A stretch of 64,000 nt of DNA, from the NCBI GenBank assembly GCA_017479885.1, contig JAFVBR010000025.1:62001-126000 (forward strand), given 5' to 3'. Shown here piece by piece: positions 1 to 8,400 of this stretch. Each line of letters opens with the position of its first letter. The stretch's first letter is position 1. A program made the position numbers and the translations under genes. Origin of the DNA: Paludibacteraceae bacterium. Its GTDB lineage: Bacteria > Bacteroidota > Bacteroidia > Bacteroidales > Paludibacteraceae. The notes below the pieces were generated by a model, which saw only the letters and a list, made by a program, of their open reading frames with translations, had not been told where the DNA came from and ran no database searches.

Positions 1-309
1 TTCCCCCGCACTTTGAATCAGGCAATCGAGTTCGAGAAGATGCTCAAGCACAAACAGACGTCAGCCCATCTGATAGACCTGCACGTGGAAGAAGACGAAC
101 TAATAGAGCGTCTGCTCAACCGCGGCAAGACCTCGGGTCGAGCAGACGACAATCTGGAAACCATAAAGAAACGTCTGGTTGTCTATCATCACCAGACAGA
201 AGCTGTGTCGAAGTACTATAAAGAACTGAATAAATATCACCCTGTTAACGGTACCGGCACTGTGGAAGAAATATTCAGCCACATTGAAACAGTGATTGAC
301 AATTTATAA
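1..309 (+). CDS. adk: Adenylate kinase, C-terminal part (5' end outside window)
   Basis: Adenylate kinase converts AMP and ATP to two ADP in the cytoplasm. The frame is open from base 1 and begins FPRTLNQA, the conserved GFPRT-QA motif. It continues through a short LID region (GKTSGRADDN) that lacks the four-cysteine zinc insertion, then an IKKRL helix with the usual arginines. About 102 residues are present, so roughly half of a ~190-residue enzyme lies upstream. The stop at 307-309 is 15 nt before obg, so the two are probably co-transcribed. The adk-obg order is common in Bacteroidales. Confidence 0.93.
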   Translation, partial: FPRTLNQAIEFEKMLKHKQTSAHLIDLHVEEDELIERLLNRGKTSGRADDNLETIKKRLVVYHHQTEAVSKYYKELNKYHPVNGTGTVEEIFSHIETVIDNL

Positions 310-324
310 TCGGCAATTACCACT

Positions 325-1482
325 ATGGCACAAGGAAATTTCATAGACTACGTTAAGATATTCTGCCGCTCCGGCAAAGGCGGAGCCGGCAGTATGCATT
401 TTCACCGTGCCAAATATGTTCCCAAAGGAGGACCTGACGGAGGTGACGGCGGCAGAGGCGGGCACATCATTGTGCAAGGCAACCGCAACCTCTGGACTCT
501 GCTCCACCTGAAATATCAGAAACACATCTTTGCCACCAACGGAGGCAACGGAGGAGAAAGCCGCAGTTTCGGGAAAGACGGAGAGGACAAGATTATAGAA
601 GTGCCGCTTGGCACGGTTTGCTACGATGGCGACACGGGCGAATATCTATGCGAAGTACGCGAACATGGAGAGAGGATTATTCTGCTCAAAGGCGGTCGCG
701 GAGGACTTGGCAACTGGAACTTCCGCACTGCCACCAATCAGGCGCCACGTTATGCCCAACCGGGCGAACCTGCCATTGAGAAAAACATTATTCTTCAGCT
801 GAAAGTGCTGGCAGATGTAGGTCTGGTAGGTTTTCCTAATGCAGGCAAAAGCACTTTGCTTTCAGTAGTAAGTGCTGCCAAGCCTGAGATAGCCGACTAC
901 CCCTTCACCACTCTCACCCCCCAATTGGGGATAGTAAGCTATCGCGACAACCGCTCTTTCTGCATGGCCGACATTCCAGGAATCATTGAAGGGGCAGCTG
1001 AAGGAAAGGGGTTGGGACTCCGTTTCCTGAGACACATTGAGAGAAACGCCGTGCTCCTCTTTATGGTACCAGCAGACTCCGAAGACATAAAAAAGGACTA
1101 CAACATACTTCTCTCCGAACTGGAAAAATATAACCCTGAATTGCTTGGCAAAGAGCGAATACTCGCCATTTCCAAATGCGACATGCTTGACGAAATAATG
1201 ATGGAGCAGATGAAGAAGATGCTACCGGAAGACGTGCCTACAGTATTTATTTCTTCAGTCAGCGGTTTGGGCATTGACCGCCTGAAAGATATGCTCTGGG
1301 CAGAACTTGAGAAAGAGAGCAATCAGGTGATAGAAATATCCCACTTGCCAATAGATATTAAGAAAATAGAGAAAGAAGAGGACGGAGAAGACGAAGATGA
1401 AGAGCCGCACACCATCTACCTCAATGAAGTGGAAGAAGAATGGGATTTGTCGAAATACAAAGGAATAGGATGGGACGAGTGA
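325..1482 (+). CDS. obg: Obg family GTPase (CgtA/ObgE)
   Basis: Essential GTPase involved in late 50S ribosome assembly and stress control. The 385-residue product starts with the glycine-rich Obg fold (repeated GG-D-GG motifs, residues ~15-50, and the lysine/glycine-rich strands to ~155). The G domain follows: P-loop GFPNAGKST at about 169-177, DIPGI near 216 and SKCD as the G4 motif near 283. The C-terminal ~45 residues are very acidic and end in KYKGIGWDE, as in other Bacteroidetes Obg proteins. The ATG at 325 gives the full Obg fold, and the gene follows adk closely. Confidence 0.96.
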   Translation: MAQGNFIDYVKIFCRSGKGGAGSMHFHRAKYVPKGGPDGGDGGRGGHIIVQGNRNLWTLLHLKYQKHIFATNGGNGGESRSFGKDGEDKIIEVPLGTVCYDGDTGEYLCEVREHGERIILLKGGRGGLGNWNFRTATNQAPRYAQPGEPAIEKNIILQLKVLADVGLVGFPNAGKSTLLSVVSAAKPEIADYPFTTLTPQLGIVSYRDNRSFCMADIPGIIEGAAEGKGLGLRFLRHIERNAVLLFMVPADSEDIKKDYNILLSELEKYNPELLGKERILAISKCDMLDEIMMEQMKKMLPEDVPTVFISSVSGLGIDRLKDMLWAELEKESNQVIEISHLPIDIKKIEKEEDGEDEDEEPHTIYLNEVEEEWDLSKYKGIGWDE

Positions 1483-1517
1483 TAGTTTATAGTTTATAGT
1501 TGAAAGTTGAGAGTTTA
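1483..1517. repeat. AT-rich degenerate repeat of the AGTTTATAGTTGAAAGTTGA family
   Basis: The gap between obg and xseB is made of imperfect units reading TAGTTTATAGTT then GAAAGTTGAGAGTTTA. The same word family recurs at 29416-29461 (opposite orientation) and 36236-36430. It has no coding potential and no clear terminator shape here. Confidence 0.6.
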
Positions 1518-1533
1518 ACGAATTTATTAGATT

Positions 1534-1710
1534 ATGAGTTACGACGAGGCAATAAAACGGTTGGAAGAGTTGGTGCAATCAATGGAAGATGGCGAAGCAC
1601 TGACCATTGAAGAATACAAGCAAAAAGCCAAAGAGGCTAAAGAACTGATTCAATTCTGTCAGCAACAGCTTACCGGACTTGAAGACGAAATGAAAGAGGC
1701 ACTGCAGTAA
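1534..1710 (+). CDS. xseB: Exodeoxyribonuclease VII small subunit
   Basis: A 58-residue ORF starting MSYDEAIKRLEELVQSMEDG and ending with a helical, acidic C-terminus (TGLEDEMKEALQ). The spacing of YDEAIKRLEE-V-ME-GE--LEE and the later QFCQQQL region match XseB, the small subunit of exonuclease VII, which degrades single-stranded DNA together with XseA. The XseA gene is not next to it in this window. It lies 51 nt after obg on the same strand, and the two are probably co-transcribed. Its length is normal for the family. Confidence 0.85.
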   Translation: MSYDEAIKRLEELVQSMEDGEALTIEEYKQKAKEAKELIQFCQQQLTGLEDEMKEALQ

Positions 1711-1757
1711 GCAATGCCTCCTTTTTATCCGATATATCCGTACATCACATTTTCATA

Positions 1758-1801
1758 CTACGGTGAGATTACGGTGAGACTACGGTGAGACTACGGTGAC
1801 G
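1758..1801. repeat. 11-bp tandem repeat array, unit CTACGGTGAGA, four copies
   Basis: Four head-to-tail 11-bp units (CTACGGTGAGA, TTACGGTGAGA, CTACGGTGAGA, CTACGGTGACG) fill the gap between the convergent xseB and pit genes. Rotated, the unit reads ACGGTG plus five bases. Two other arrays in the window share both the 11-bp period and the ACGGTG core (27488-27554 and 30822-30898). Confidence 0.85.
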
Positions 1802-1812
1802 AAAGCCGAGAC

Positions 1813-2871
1813 TCAGAAGAGTGATATCACCCAGTAGCAGCAGGCACCGATGAGTGCACTGACAGGAATAGTGACAATCCAGGCAGTAATCATATCTATC
1901 GACACACCCCATCTGACAGCAGACAGGCGTTTAACTGAGCCCACACCCATAATAGAACCGGAGATGACGTGAGTAGTGGAAACAGGCATACTTACTGCTT
2001 GTGATATACCAATGGCAATAGCACCTGCAGTCTGCGCACAAAATCCTTCAACAGGTGTAACCTTAGTGATTTTGTTTCCCATGGTTTTTATTATTCGCCA
2101 ACCTCCTGACATTGTGCCTATAGCTATAGCGGTAAAACATGCAAAAGCCGCCCACTCAGGCACTACCACTCCCCATTGCTCGAGCGATGCTGAGGGTTGA
2201 AGGGCAGCAGGCAAGAGTTCGCCTTCGGCAAGCATACTTCTGAATGCCACAATAGCACATGCTATCACACCTATTTCCTTTGTGGAGTTGTTAAGTCCGT
2301 GACCAAGACTGAGGAATGCAGACGACAGGAGTTGCAGACGGCGGAACCATTTGTCCATCTTGTGCGGTTTGGTGCGGCGGAAAATCCATGTAGTGAGAAT
2401 CATAATCAGGTTTCCTACTACAAATCCTATCAATGGCGCCACTACAATGAACAATGCAATCATTCCTACCGTGTTCCAGTGCACAGCCTTCCAGCCGCAG
2501 GCCGCAATTGCAGCACCGGCAAGACCGCCGACCAGAGTATGGGATGACGATGATGGAATAGCTTTCCACCATGTGAACAAACTCCATACTATTGCAGCCA
2601 CCAGTCCGCCTATCATAACCAGCATTATTGTATGCGGGTCTATCAGTTCGGCATCAACCGTATTCTGCACTGTTCCTGCCACACGAAAACCAATGAAATA
2701 TTTGGCTATGAAATAAGCAATAAAATTGAAAACTGCCGCCCATACCACTGCTTGTACAGGAGTAAGCACTTTGGTGGAAACCACAGTAGCTATACTGTTT
2801 GCTGCATCGTGAAAGCCGTTAATAAAGTCAAACCCTATACAGAGGACTATTATTACTACCAGATATACCAT
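1813..2871 (-). CDS. pit: Low-affinity inorganic phosphate transporter, PiT family
   Basis: Cation-coupled phosphate permease in the inner membrane. The 352-residue protein is almost entirely hydrophobic, with about ten membrane segments. It carries the PiT signature twice in inverted form: near the N-terminus GFDFINGFHDAANSIAT followed by STKVLTP, and in the second half the region around SLGHGLNNSTKEIG. Its length is in the range of short bacterial PiT proteins. It lies downstream of a PhoU-like gene in the same orientation with a 38-nt gap, an arrangement typical for this pair. Confidence 0.93.
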   Translation of the reverse strand: MVYLVVIIVLCIGFDFINGFHDAANSIATVVSTKVLTPVQAVVWAAVFNFIAYFIAKYFIGFRVAGTVQNTVDAELIDPHTIMLVMIGGLVAAIVWSLFTWWKAIPSSSSHTLVGGLAGAAIAACGWKAVHWNTVGMIALFIVVAPLIGFVVGNLIMILTTWIFRRTKPHKMDKWFRRLQLLSSAFLSLGHGLNNSTKEIGVIACAIVAFRSMLAEGELLPAALQPSASLEQWGVVVPEWAAFACFTAIAIGTMSGGWRIIKTMGNKITKVTPVEGFCAQTAGAIAIGISQAVSMPVSTTHVISGSIMGVGSVKRLSAVRWGVSIDMITAWIVTIPVSALIGACCYWVISLF

Positions 2872-2881
2872 AACAAAAACT

Positions 2882-2908
2882 CCTCCCCTGCAGGGAGGCA
2901 GGGAGGGG
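2882..2908. promoter_or_regulatory. GC-rich hairpin between the PhoU-like gene and pit
   Basis: CCTCCC, a CTGCA loop and GGGAGG, followed by a second GGGAGGGG block, form a GC-rich hairpin in the 38-nt gap. On the transcribed (minus) strand it is followed by TTTTTG just before the pit ATG. It could act as a partial terminator or a processing/stability element that sets pit expression below that of its neighbour. This is inference from shape only. Confidence 0.4.
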
Positions 2909-2909
2909 T

Positions 2910-3563
2910 TTATGCGTATTTAACAATAATTGTCTTCAGCGACTTGCCTACCGAGTTGGCCTTGTCTGTAGCTGACTCCATACCTTGCATGAGGTCTTTG
3001 AGTTTCACAAGTTCAACAGCGTCTTTCTCGTTTTCAAAAAGTTCCTGCAAAAAACTTTCGTAAACATCATCACCTTCATGCTCAAGGTCATGCAGTTTCT
3101 GGCACTGCTCAAGAGCAAGCTCGGGTTTCTTCGACATTGTTTTCAATTCCTGCATTCCGATGCGTATGCACTTTGCATCTTCAAGAATAATCTCAGCCAT
3201 GTGCATTGCTTTGGTAGGAATCTGCTTGGGACGATACAGCAGAATACGTTTTGCAGAAGAAGTGATCAGGTCAACGACATCATCAAGCATACCTGTCAAC
3301 TCATGAATGTCCTCACGGTCAAAGGGAGCAACAAAAGCATCGTTAAGTTCATCAAATATATTGATAACAATCTGATCACACTCGGTTTCAATCGCTTTTA
3401 TCTGGGGATATATCTCCTCCTGTTTCTGCCTTTCTGTTTCTGAAATGAGTTGTGTAAAGAGGTCTGCGGCCTCAACAGTTGCCTCGCCTATACGGCGGAA
3501 CATCGGGAAAAATTTGTCTTCCTTTGGAAGGAATACTGAAAAGATAGAGTTTAAAGCTGACAT
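2910..3563 (-). CDS. PhoU-like DUF47 family protein (TIGR00153 type)
   Basis: A 217-residue all-helical protein of the DUF47/PhoU-like family that accompanies PiT permeases and is thought to regulate them. Visible traits are the N-terminal FLPKEDKFFPMF segment, acidic helix pairs with E--D metal-binding spacing (ETECDQIVINIFDELNDAFVAPFDREDI), and the closing QGMESATDKANSVGKSLKTIIVKYA helix. There is no signal peptide, so it is cytoplasmic. It is the first gene of a two-gene operon with pit, behind a recognisable promoter. Confidence 0.88.
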   Translation of the reverse strand: MSALNSIFSVFLPKEDKFFPMFRRIGEATVEAADLFTQLISETERQKQEEIYPQIKAIETECDQIVINIFDELNDAFVAPFDREDIHELTGMLDDVVDLITSSAKRILLYRPKQIPTKAMHMAEIILEDAKCIRIGMQELKTMSKKPELALEQCQKLHDLEHEGDDVYESFLQELFENEKDAVELVKLKDLMQGMESATDKANSVGKSLKTIIVKYA

Positions 3564-3668
3564 ATAATGTTGTTTGATGTTATTTGATATCGTTCAAGGC
3601 AGCAAATGTGATTGCTTCTGGCTGTCATAGTTGCTATTAAGCGACATTAACCACCTTTTTTCTCGCTA

Positions 3669-3699
3669 CAAAGATAATACAACTTTTCAGAATACACAA
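3669..3699 (-). promoter_or_regulatory. Bacteroidetes-type promoter for the PhoU-like/pit operon
   Basis: On the minus strand TTG (3697-3699), 20 nt, then TATCTTTG (3669-3676) match the TTG-N19/20-TAnnTTTG consensus. The expected start of transcription is near 3662, giving a leader of about 100 nt. Confidence 0.6.
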
Positions 3700-3758
3700 G
3701 CAGAGATGGCAAAAATAAAATTATTGCAGAATTATTTCCGTATTTGAGTATTTTGCAG

Positions 3759-3766
3759 TATCTTTG
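3759..3766 (+). promoter_or_regulatory. -7 element of the probable mdh promoter
   Basis: TATCTTTG at 3759-3766 matches the TAnnTTTG box, about 85 nt before the mdh start. No TTG sits at the usual 19-20 nt upstream, so the -33 half is weak or absent. It faces the PhoU-like promoter 60 nt away. Confidence 0.4.
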
Positions 3767-3850
3767 CAGTGTTGAAAAATTAATGCGGGTATTGACCGCC
3801 AAACAAACGATTTTAAATTATTTCAAACCATATCAAATAACATTTAGATT

Positions 3851-4792
3851 ATGTCAAAAGTAACCGTTGTAGGCGCAGGTAACGTAGGTGCTACATGCGC
3901 AAACGTGTTGGCAGTTAACGAAGTAGCCAACGAAGTATGTCTGATTGACATCAAAGAAGGTCTTGCAGAAGGCAAGGCAATGGATATCATGCAAACCGCT
4001 CAGCTAATGGGCTTTGATACCGTAGTCAAAGGTGTGACCAACGATTATAGCCAGACAGCAGGTTCCAATGTAGTGGTTATCACTTCAGGTATTCCCCGCA
4101 AGCCGGGTATGACACGCGAGGAACTCATCGGTGTCAATGCAGGCATTGTTAAAAGCGTAGCAACTCAGGTGCTCAAATATTCGCCCGATGCAATACTTGT
4201 TGTAGTCAGCAACCCGATGGACACCATGGCTTATCTTACCCTTCACGCACTTGGTCTGCCCCGCAACCGCGTAATCGGTATGGGTGGTGCTCTTGACTCT
4301 GCACGTCTGAAATATTTCCTCAGCCAGGCTCTCCACTGCAATGCCAACGATGTTGACGGATTTGTAATAGGCGGTCACGGTGACACCACTATGATTCCTC
4401 TTACAAGCTATACCACTTACAAAGGTATCAACGTAACAGAATTCCTTACTGCCGAAGAGATTGAGCAGGTGGTAAAGAACACCATGGTAGGTGGCGCAAC
4501 TCTTACCGGTCTGCTGGGCACATCAGCATGGATGGCTCCGGGTGCTGCAGCATCATCGGTTTGCGAGGCTATCATCAAAGACCAGAAGAAAATGATTCCT
4601 TGCTCTGCAGCATTGGAAGGTGAATATGGCATGTATGACATTACCATCGGTGTTCCTTGTATTATCGGCAAGAACGGTATTGAGAAGATTCTGGAACTCA
4701 ACATCTCGGATGCAGAACGTCAGAAACTGAAAGACTCGGAAGCAGCAGTAAGAAAAACTACAGCTGTTCTCAAAGACTTGAATGTTCTGTAA
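3851..4792 (+). CDS. mdh: NAD-dependent malate dehydrogenase
   Basis: Interconverts malate and oxaloacetate in the cytoplasm; in fermenting Bacteroidales it acts in the reductive branch to succinate. The 313-residue length is standard for the LDH-like MDH group. Visible motifs are the Rossmann GAGNVGA near residue 8, the acidic residue LIDI after the second strand for NAD specificity, the active-site loop IPRKPGMTREEL with two arginines, SNPMD, and the catalytic histidine in GGHGDTTMIPL. It is monocistronic: its own promoter lies before it and a strong terminator follows. Confidence 0.96.
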   Translation: MSKVTVVGAGNVGATCANVLAVNEVANEVCLIDIKEGLAEGKAMDIMQTAQLMGFDTVVKGVTNDYSQTAGSNVVVITSGIPRKPGMTREELIGVNAGIVKSVATQVLKYSPDAILVVVSNPMDTMAYLTLHALGLPRNRVIGMGGALDSARLKYFLSQALHCNANDVDGFVIGGHGDTTMIPLTSYTTYKGINVTEFLTAEEIEQVVKNTMVGGATLTGLLGTSAWMAPGAAASSVCEAIIKDQKKMIPCSAALEGEYGMYDITIGVPCIIGKNGIEKILELNISDAERQKLKDSEAAVRKTTAVLKDLNVL

Positions 4793-4806
4793 ACAGCGAA
4801 TCAGAT

Positions 4807-4836
4807 AAAAAAGCGGACACTTGTGTCCGCTTTTTT
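4807..4836. terminator. Bidirectional intrinsic terminator between mdh and the redoxin gene
   Basis: AAAAAAGCGGACA, a CTTG loop and TGTCCGCTTTTTT form a 13-bp stem with A and T runs on both sides. It can therefore end both the mdh transcript and the long fimbrial/giant-gene transcript arriving from the right. Confidence 0.93.
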
Positions 4837-4865
4837 TATTTGTCATCAGTCCTTCTTTGAGATTG

Positions 4866-5414
4866 CTATTCAAATGCCTTTGTCAAAACATCTACAGACG
4901 GCATATCTCTGTCGTCCCACATTGCTGTGATTATCCCTTGGGAATTTACAGCGTACAAACGGGGAATACGTGTCTGCGCAAACAATTCATAAACCTTCCT
5001 GTCAGATTGTGCGCTGAATGGCATCATAAAACCCTGTTCACGCCAATAGGCGGCAACATCCGCACCTGACTGCATGCGGGAAATGGCAACTACCTGATAT
5101 CTCATGTCAACCCGATTATCAGCAGGCTGTATTGCAGGAATGAGTGCAGCATTGCCTTTTACAAAAGATTGTTTGTAGAACTGCTCCACAACAGGCAATT
5201 CCCGCTGACAATCCGGACAATCGGTATTGAAAAACACTATCAGCGCTGACGTTCCGAGCAGAGTAAGATTGCTCACAATCGTACCGTCAGACATCTGAAC
5301 CTCAAACTCGGGCAGACTGTCACCTACTCTGAGATTGGCACCCGACTGTGGCTCGTTAATACACGAGCACACCAGCAACACAAGCGCACTATAGATTGAT
5401 AACCGTTTGACCAT
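4866..5414 (-). CDS. Thioredoxin-like (TlpA/ResA-type) lipoprotein
   Basis: A 182-residue redoxin. The N-terminus MVKRLSIYSALVLLVCSC is a lipoprotein signal with cysteine 18 as the acylation site. A TlpA-like domain follows: GDSLPEFEVQMSDG, a hydrophobic strand ALIVFFNTDCPDC with a CPDC active-site pair, then a cis-proline region IPRLYAVN. It is probably an envelope thiol oxidoreductase. Its start overlaps the end of the giant gene by 26 nt in another frame, which suggests translational coupling. It may serve disulfides in surface proteins of the locus, but that link is inference. Confidence 0.8.
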   Translation of the reverse strand: MVKRLSIYSALVLLVCSCINEPQSGANLRVGDSLPEFEVQMSDGTIVSNLTLLGTSALIVFFNTDCPDCQRELPVVEQFYKQSFVKGNAALIPAIQPADNRVDMRYQVVAISRMQSGADVAAYWREQGFMMPFSAQSDRKVYELFAQTRIPRLYAVNSQGIITAMWDDRDMPSVDVLTKAFE

Positions 5415-8400
5415 AGTCGTTAACTTTTACAATATAACCTGACTGATGATGAAGCGGTGTACTGTACTCGGATACACCGTTCACAATTTCTGTCTTTACC
5501 AATGCACCGGTAGGAGCAAAGATGCTTATCTTGTCACCGTCCATCAAACCGCGGATATAGAGAGTTTCGTTGAACGTATAAACAATATACTCCCGTTTGC
5601 CGGGCGAACCCAACGGGTAGCCTCCTATACGCAGGCGGAAGCGGGAGTTGTCGGTTTGAGGCGTAAGATTGACGGTATAGCTGTTCTGCAACAGATTGAC
5701 TACTCTGTTCTGACCGCGGTCAATCAGCCATACATACCCGTACTCCTCGAATGCTTCAGGTTCGGGGAGGGAGAAAGTGTAAAGCGAAGATTTATCCCAC
5801 AAAGCACTATCGTTGGCTGCAGGAATGTTTACTCCCAAAGGCAAGTCAATTTCAGTAGGAGCGGCACCTGCAAACGAGAGTCTGCTGTTTTTACCAGCCA
5901 GCATATAGAGCTGCGGCATATCGCTCAGCAACCATTTCACACCATCGCGCCCCATAGTATAAGTAATCTGCTTTTCTGCATCCTCGTCAGGCAGCACATT
6001 CAGCACATCACCCTCGCCATCGAAATTGCTCATCATCACTAAATGACGCGGAGCCCTCAGCGGCGTAGGACCACTGTAAACGGGCAGTTTGTAATGCAAA
6101 TCCTCGTAATCATCTATAGCGGCAGTCTGCAAGAAGAAGCCTTCGTGCAGCGAGAGCGGTTCTTCGTCGGTCCAGGATGTGACGGCATAAGACGTGCTGT
6201 TCTTTACGTATTTGCCTTCGGTATTCATCTTATAGAGGATATGAGGAAGGTGCATGTTGAAGTCATCTTGGACAAAAGGATCATCGGTCCGATAGTTGCT
6301 TACGAGGTAAGGCATACCTGTAAGATTCCAACCCATGTCTTCCACTTTTGTGAAGTGTGCGGTGCCATCACTCGGGAGATTGTCGTTTTGTGCAAGGGTG
6401 ACAATCTTCTCGAAAGCACCGGCAGTTTCTTCATAAGCATACGAGCCTTGCGTGCTCCATCCGACGAAGCGCATAGTGTCGGCAGCGGAGAGGGCGGAAC
6501 TCATCTTCAGGAGCCAACCGTTGGTACGAGGCATCTGCAGGGTCTTATCATACGGTTTCCAGAGGTCGGATTCCTCACTCCGGAACTCATAGTTGTAGGC
6601 GGCACGTGCGGCTATGTCGTAAGTATAAGCATCAAACGGGAGAGAGGACTGGGTAGCACTTATATTGCAGTCGAAAGGCATGGAGATGAGTCCGTACTGT
6701 GCACCTTCGGCGAAAGGCTTATCAGCAGCCACATAACCAAACTGAAGGGCATTGCCCTGCCCATAGACAGAGCCTCCGTTCTTGACGAGCACGTAGCCCG
6801 GTCGGATGGGCTCGGAGACAGTAAAGAGCGGCGAAGAACCGATAGTATCGATAACAAGACTGGCATCGTTCATTACATAGACCACACTACCCTGATGCGG
6901 ATAGAGGTTGCCACCATAGTTTTCGTTCCAGAAATCAGCCTTGTCGATAGCAATATAGTTGTTAATAAGGCTATCGTAAAGTTGCTTGATTGCATCCTTG
7001 GTCTCCTTTTCCTCTTCGGTTGCGGTAGCGGCGTCATAGGTCCAATCGGCGGCAGTGAGATCGGTGACATACTTGAGTTGGTCACCGTATGCTTTGCCAT
7101 TAGTTAGATTGGTGGCACTACGATTATCTGTAATGCGCCATGTTTCAAAACAGCCGTTGTCGAGCCTTCCTCCGAGACGACGGGGGTTGCCGAGTATGTC
7201 GCGGTCGGTGTCGAAGTTGACTGCCCAAGCAAAGTTGGAAGCTATAGTGTTGGCACCGTTCTGAACCGTCACTCCATCATCATTACCGGCATTGATCTGA
7301 TTACTGGTTTCAATGAGCTGGTACCAGTAGGGGCGATGTTCGGTAAGATAGGAAGCCGGTTCGTAGGTATTAGCTCCCGGGCGCATATACGGAGCGAACT
7401 GCTGATAGCGGCCGGCACTCTCGTTGGCTGCGATAATGTTCTGCACGTGGGTTGCATCGTTTGAACCGCCTATAAGCGTTTCTCCCGCATTGTCGGCGAC
7501 GAGGGTGCAGTTAAGCACACGACCGTTGCCACCTACATTGACGAGCGTGCCGGCGGTGTTGCCGTATATGAGAGAATTATAAAGTAGCGAGCGTCCGTCG
7601 GTACGACCGAGGAGATTGACAACAGGTTGTCCGTCATCCATCACGTTACCTGCGATAAGACAGTTTTTAACTGCCACATTGGGCACTTGGATGTCAACTG
7701 CAGGAGTGGTTGCGGGCGACTCAGGGGTGGCATTGTTGGTTATGAGGAAGCCGTCGATAACGGTATTTTTGGCGTGAGCCAATACGGAAACGGTTGAAAT
7801 GCCTGATATGACGGACGGAGTGTTGCCGGAGGCAGCCATACCGGCACGGGCAGCACGTACGCGGTTGAGGTAAGCCTGTATCTCGGCTTCAGTATATTCC
7901 CACTCATCTACCTCGGCATTAACCGGAATAGCCTGATAGACATAACCTCTCGGAAGACTACCATAAACATCCACGCCCTCACGCACAATCAGGTTGCCCT
8001 GCGAGGCAGTGTTGCCCTGCACAAAGACGTATGCCTTTTTGTCAGCATTGTTGTTGGAGAAGATAGATGCGGCATCAATAGCGAGTTGCAGTTTGTCGGC
8101 TCCATAGGCCTCCTCCCAGTTACGCCCTGTCTCATTGCCGGTAGCGGAAACGCGGTTGGGATTGACATAGATGATGCGCTGACCGCTGCTGGGGCACTCG
8201 TAGGCTCCACGGTCGATTTGAGTACTCTGCAGTCGGGCTGTAGAGGCAAGGTCATAGTCTTTATGTGCACGGAGTACAACGTAGGTTATAAGCGAGTCTT
8301 TGTCATTGACGCGTATGGTGGTTTGGAGAGTGTCGTAGGTGCTCTGGTCCATGTGAATATTGCGCATAAGGTATTCGTAGGCAGTCTTGTCGGTCGGGTC

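Noticed and set aside
6043..7107. 354-codon plus-strand ORF opposite the giant gene
   Set aside because: It is a mirror of a strongly biased coding strand; its translation has no recognisable family, and the minus-strand frame is clearly the real one across the whole 15 kb.
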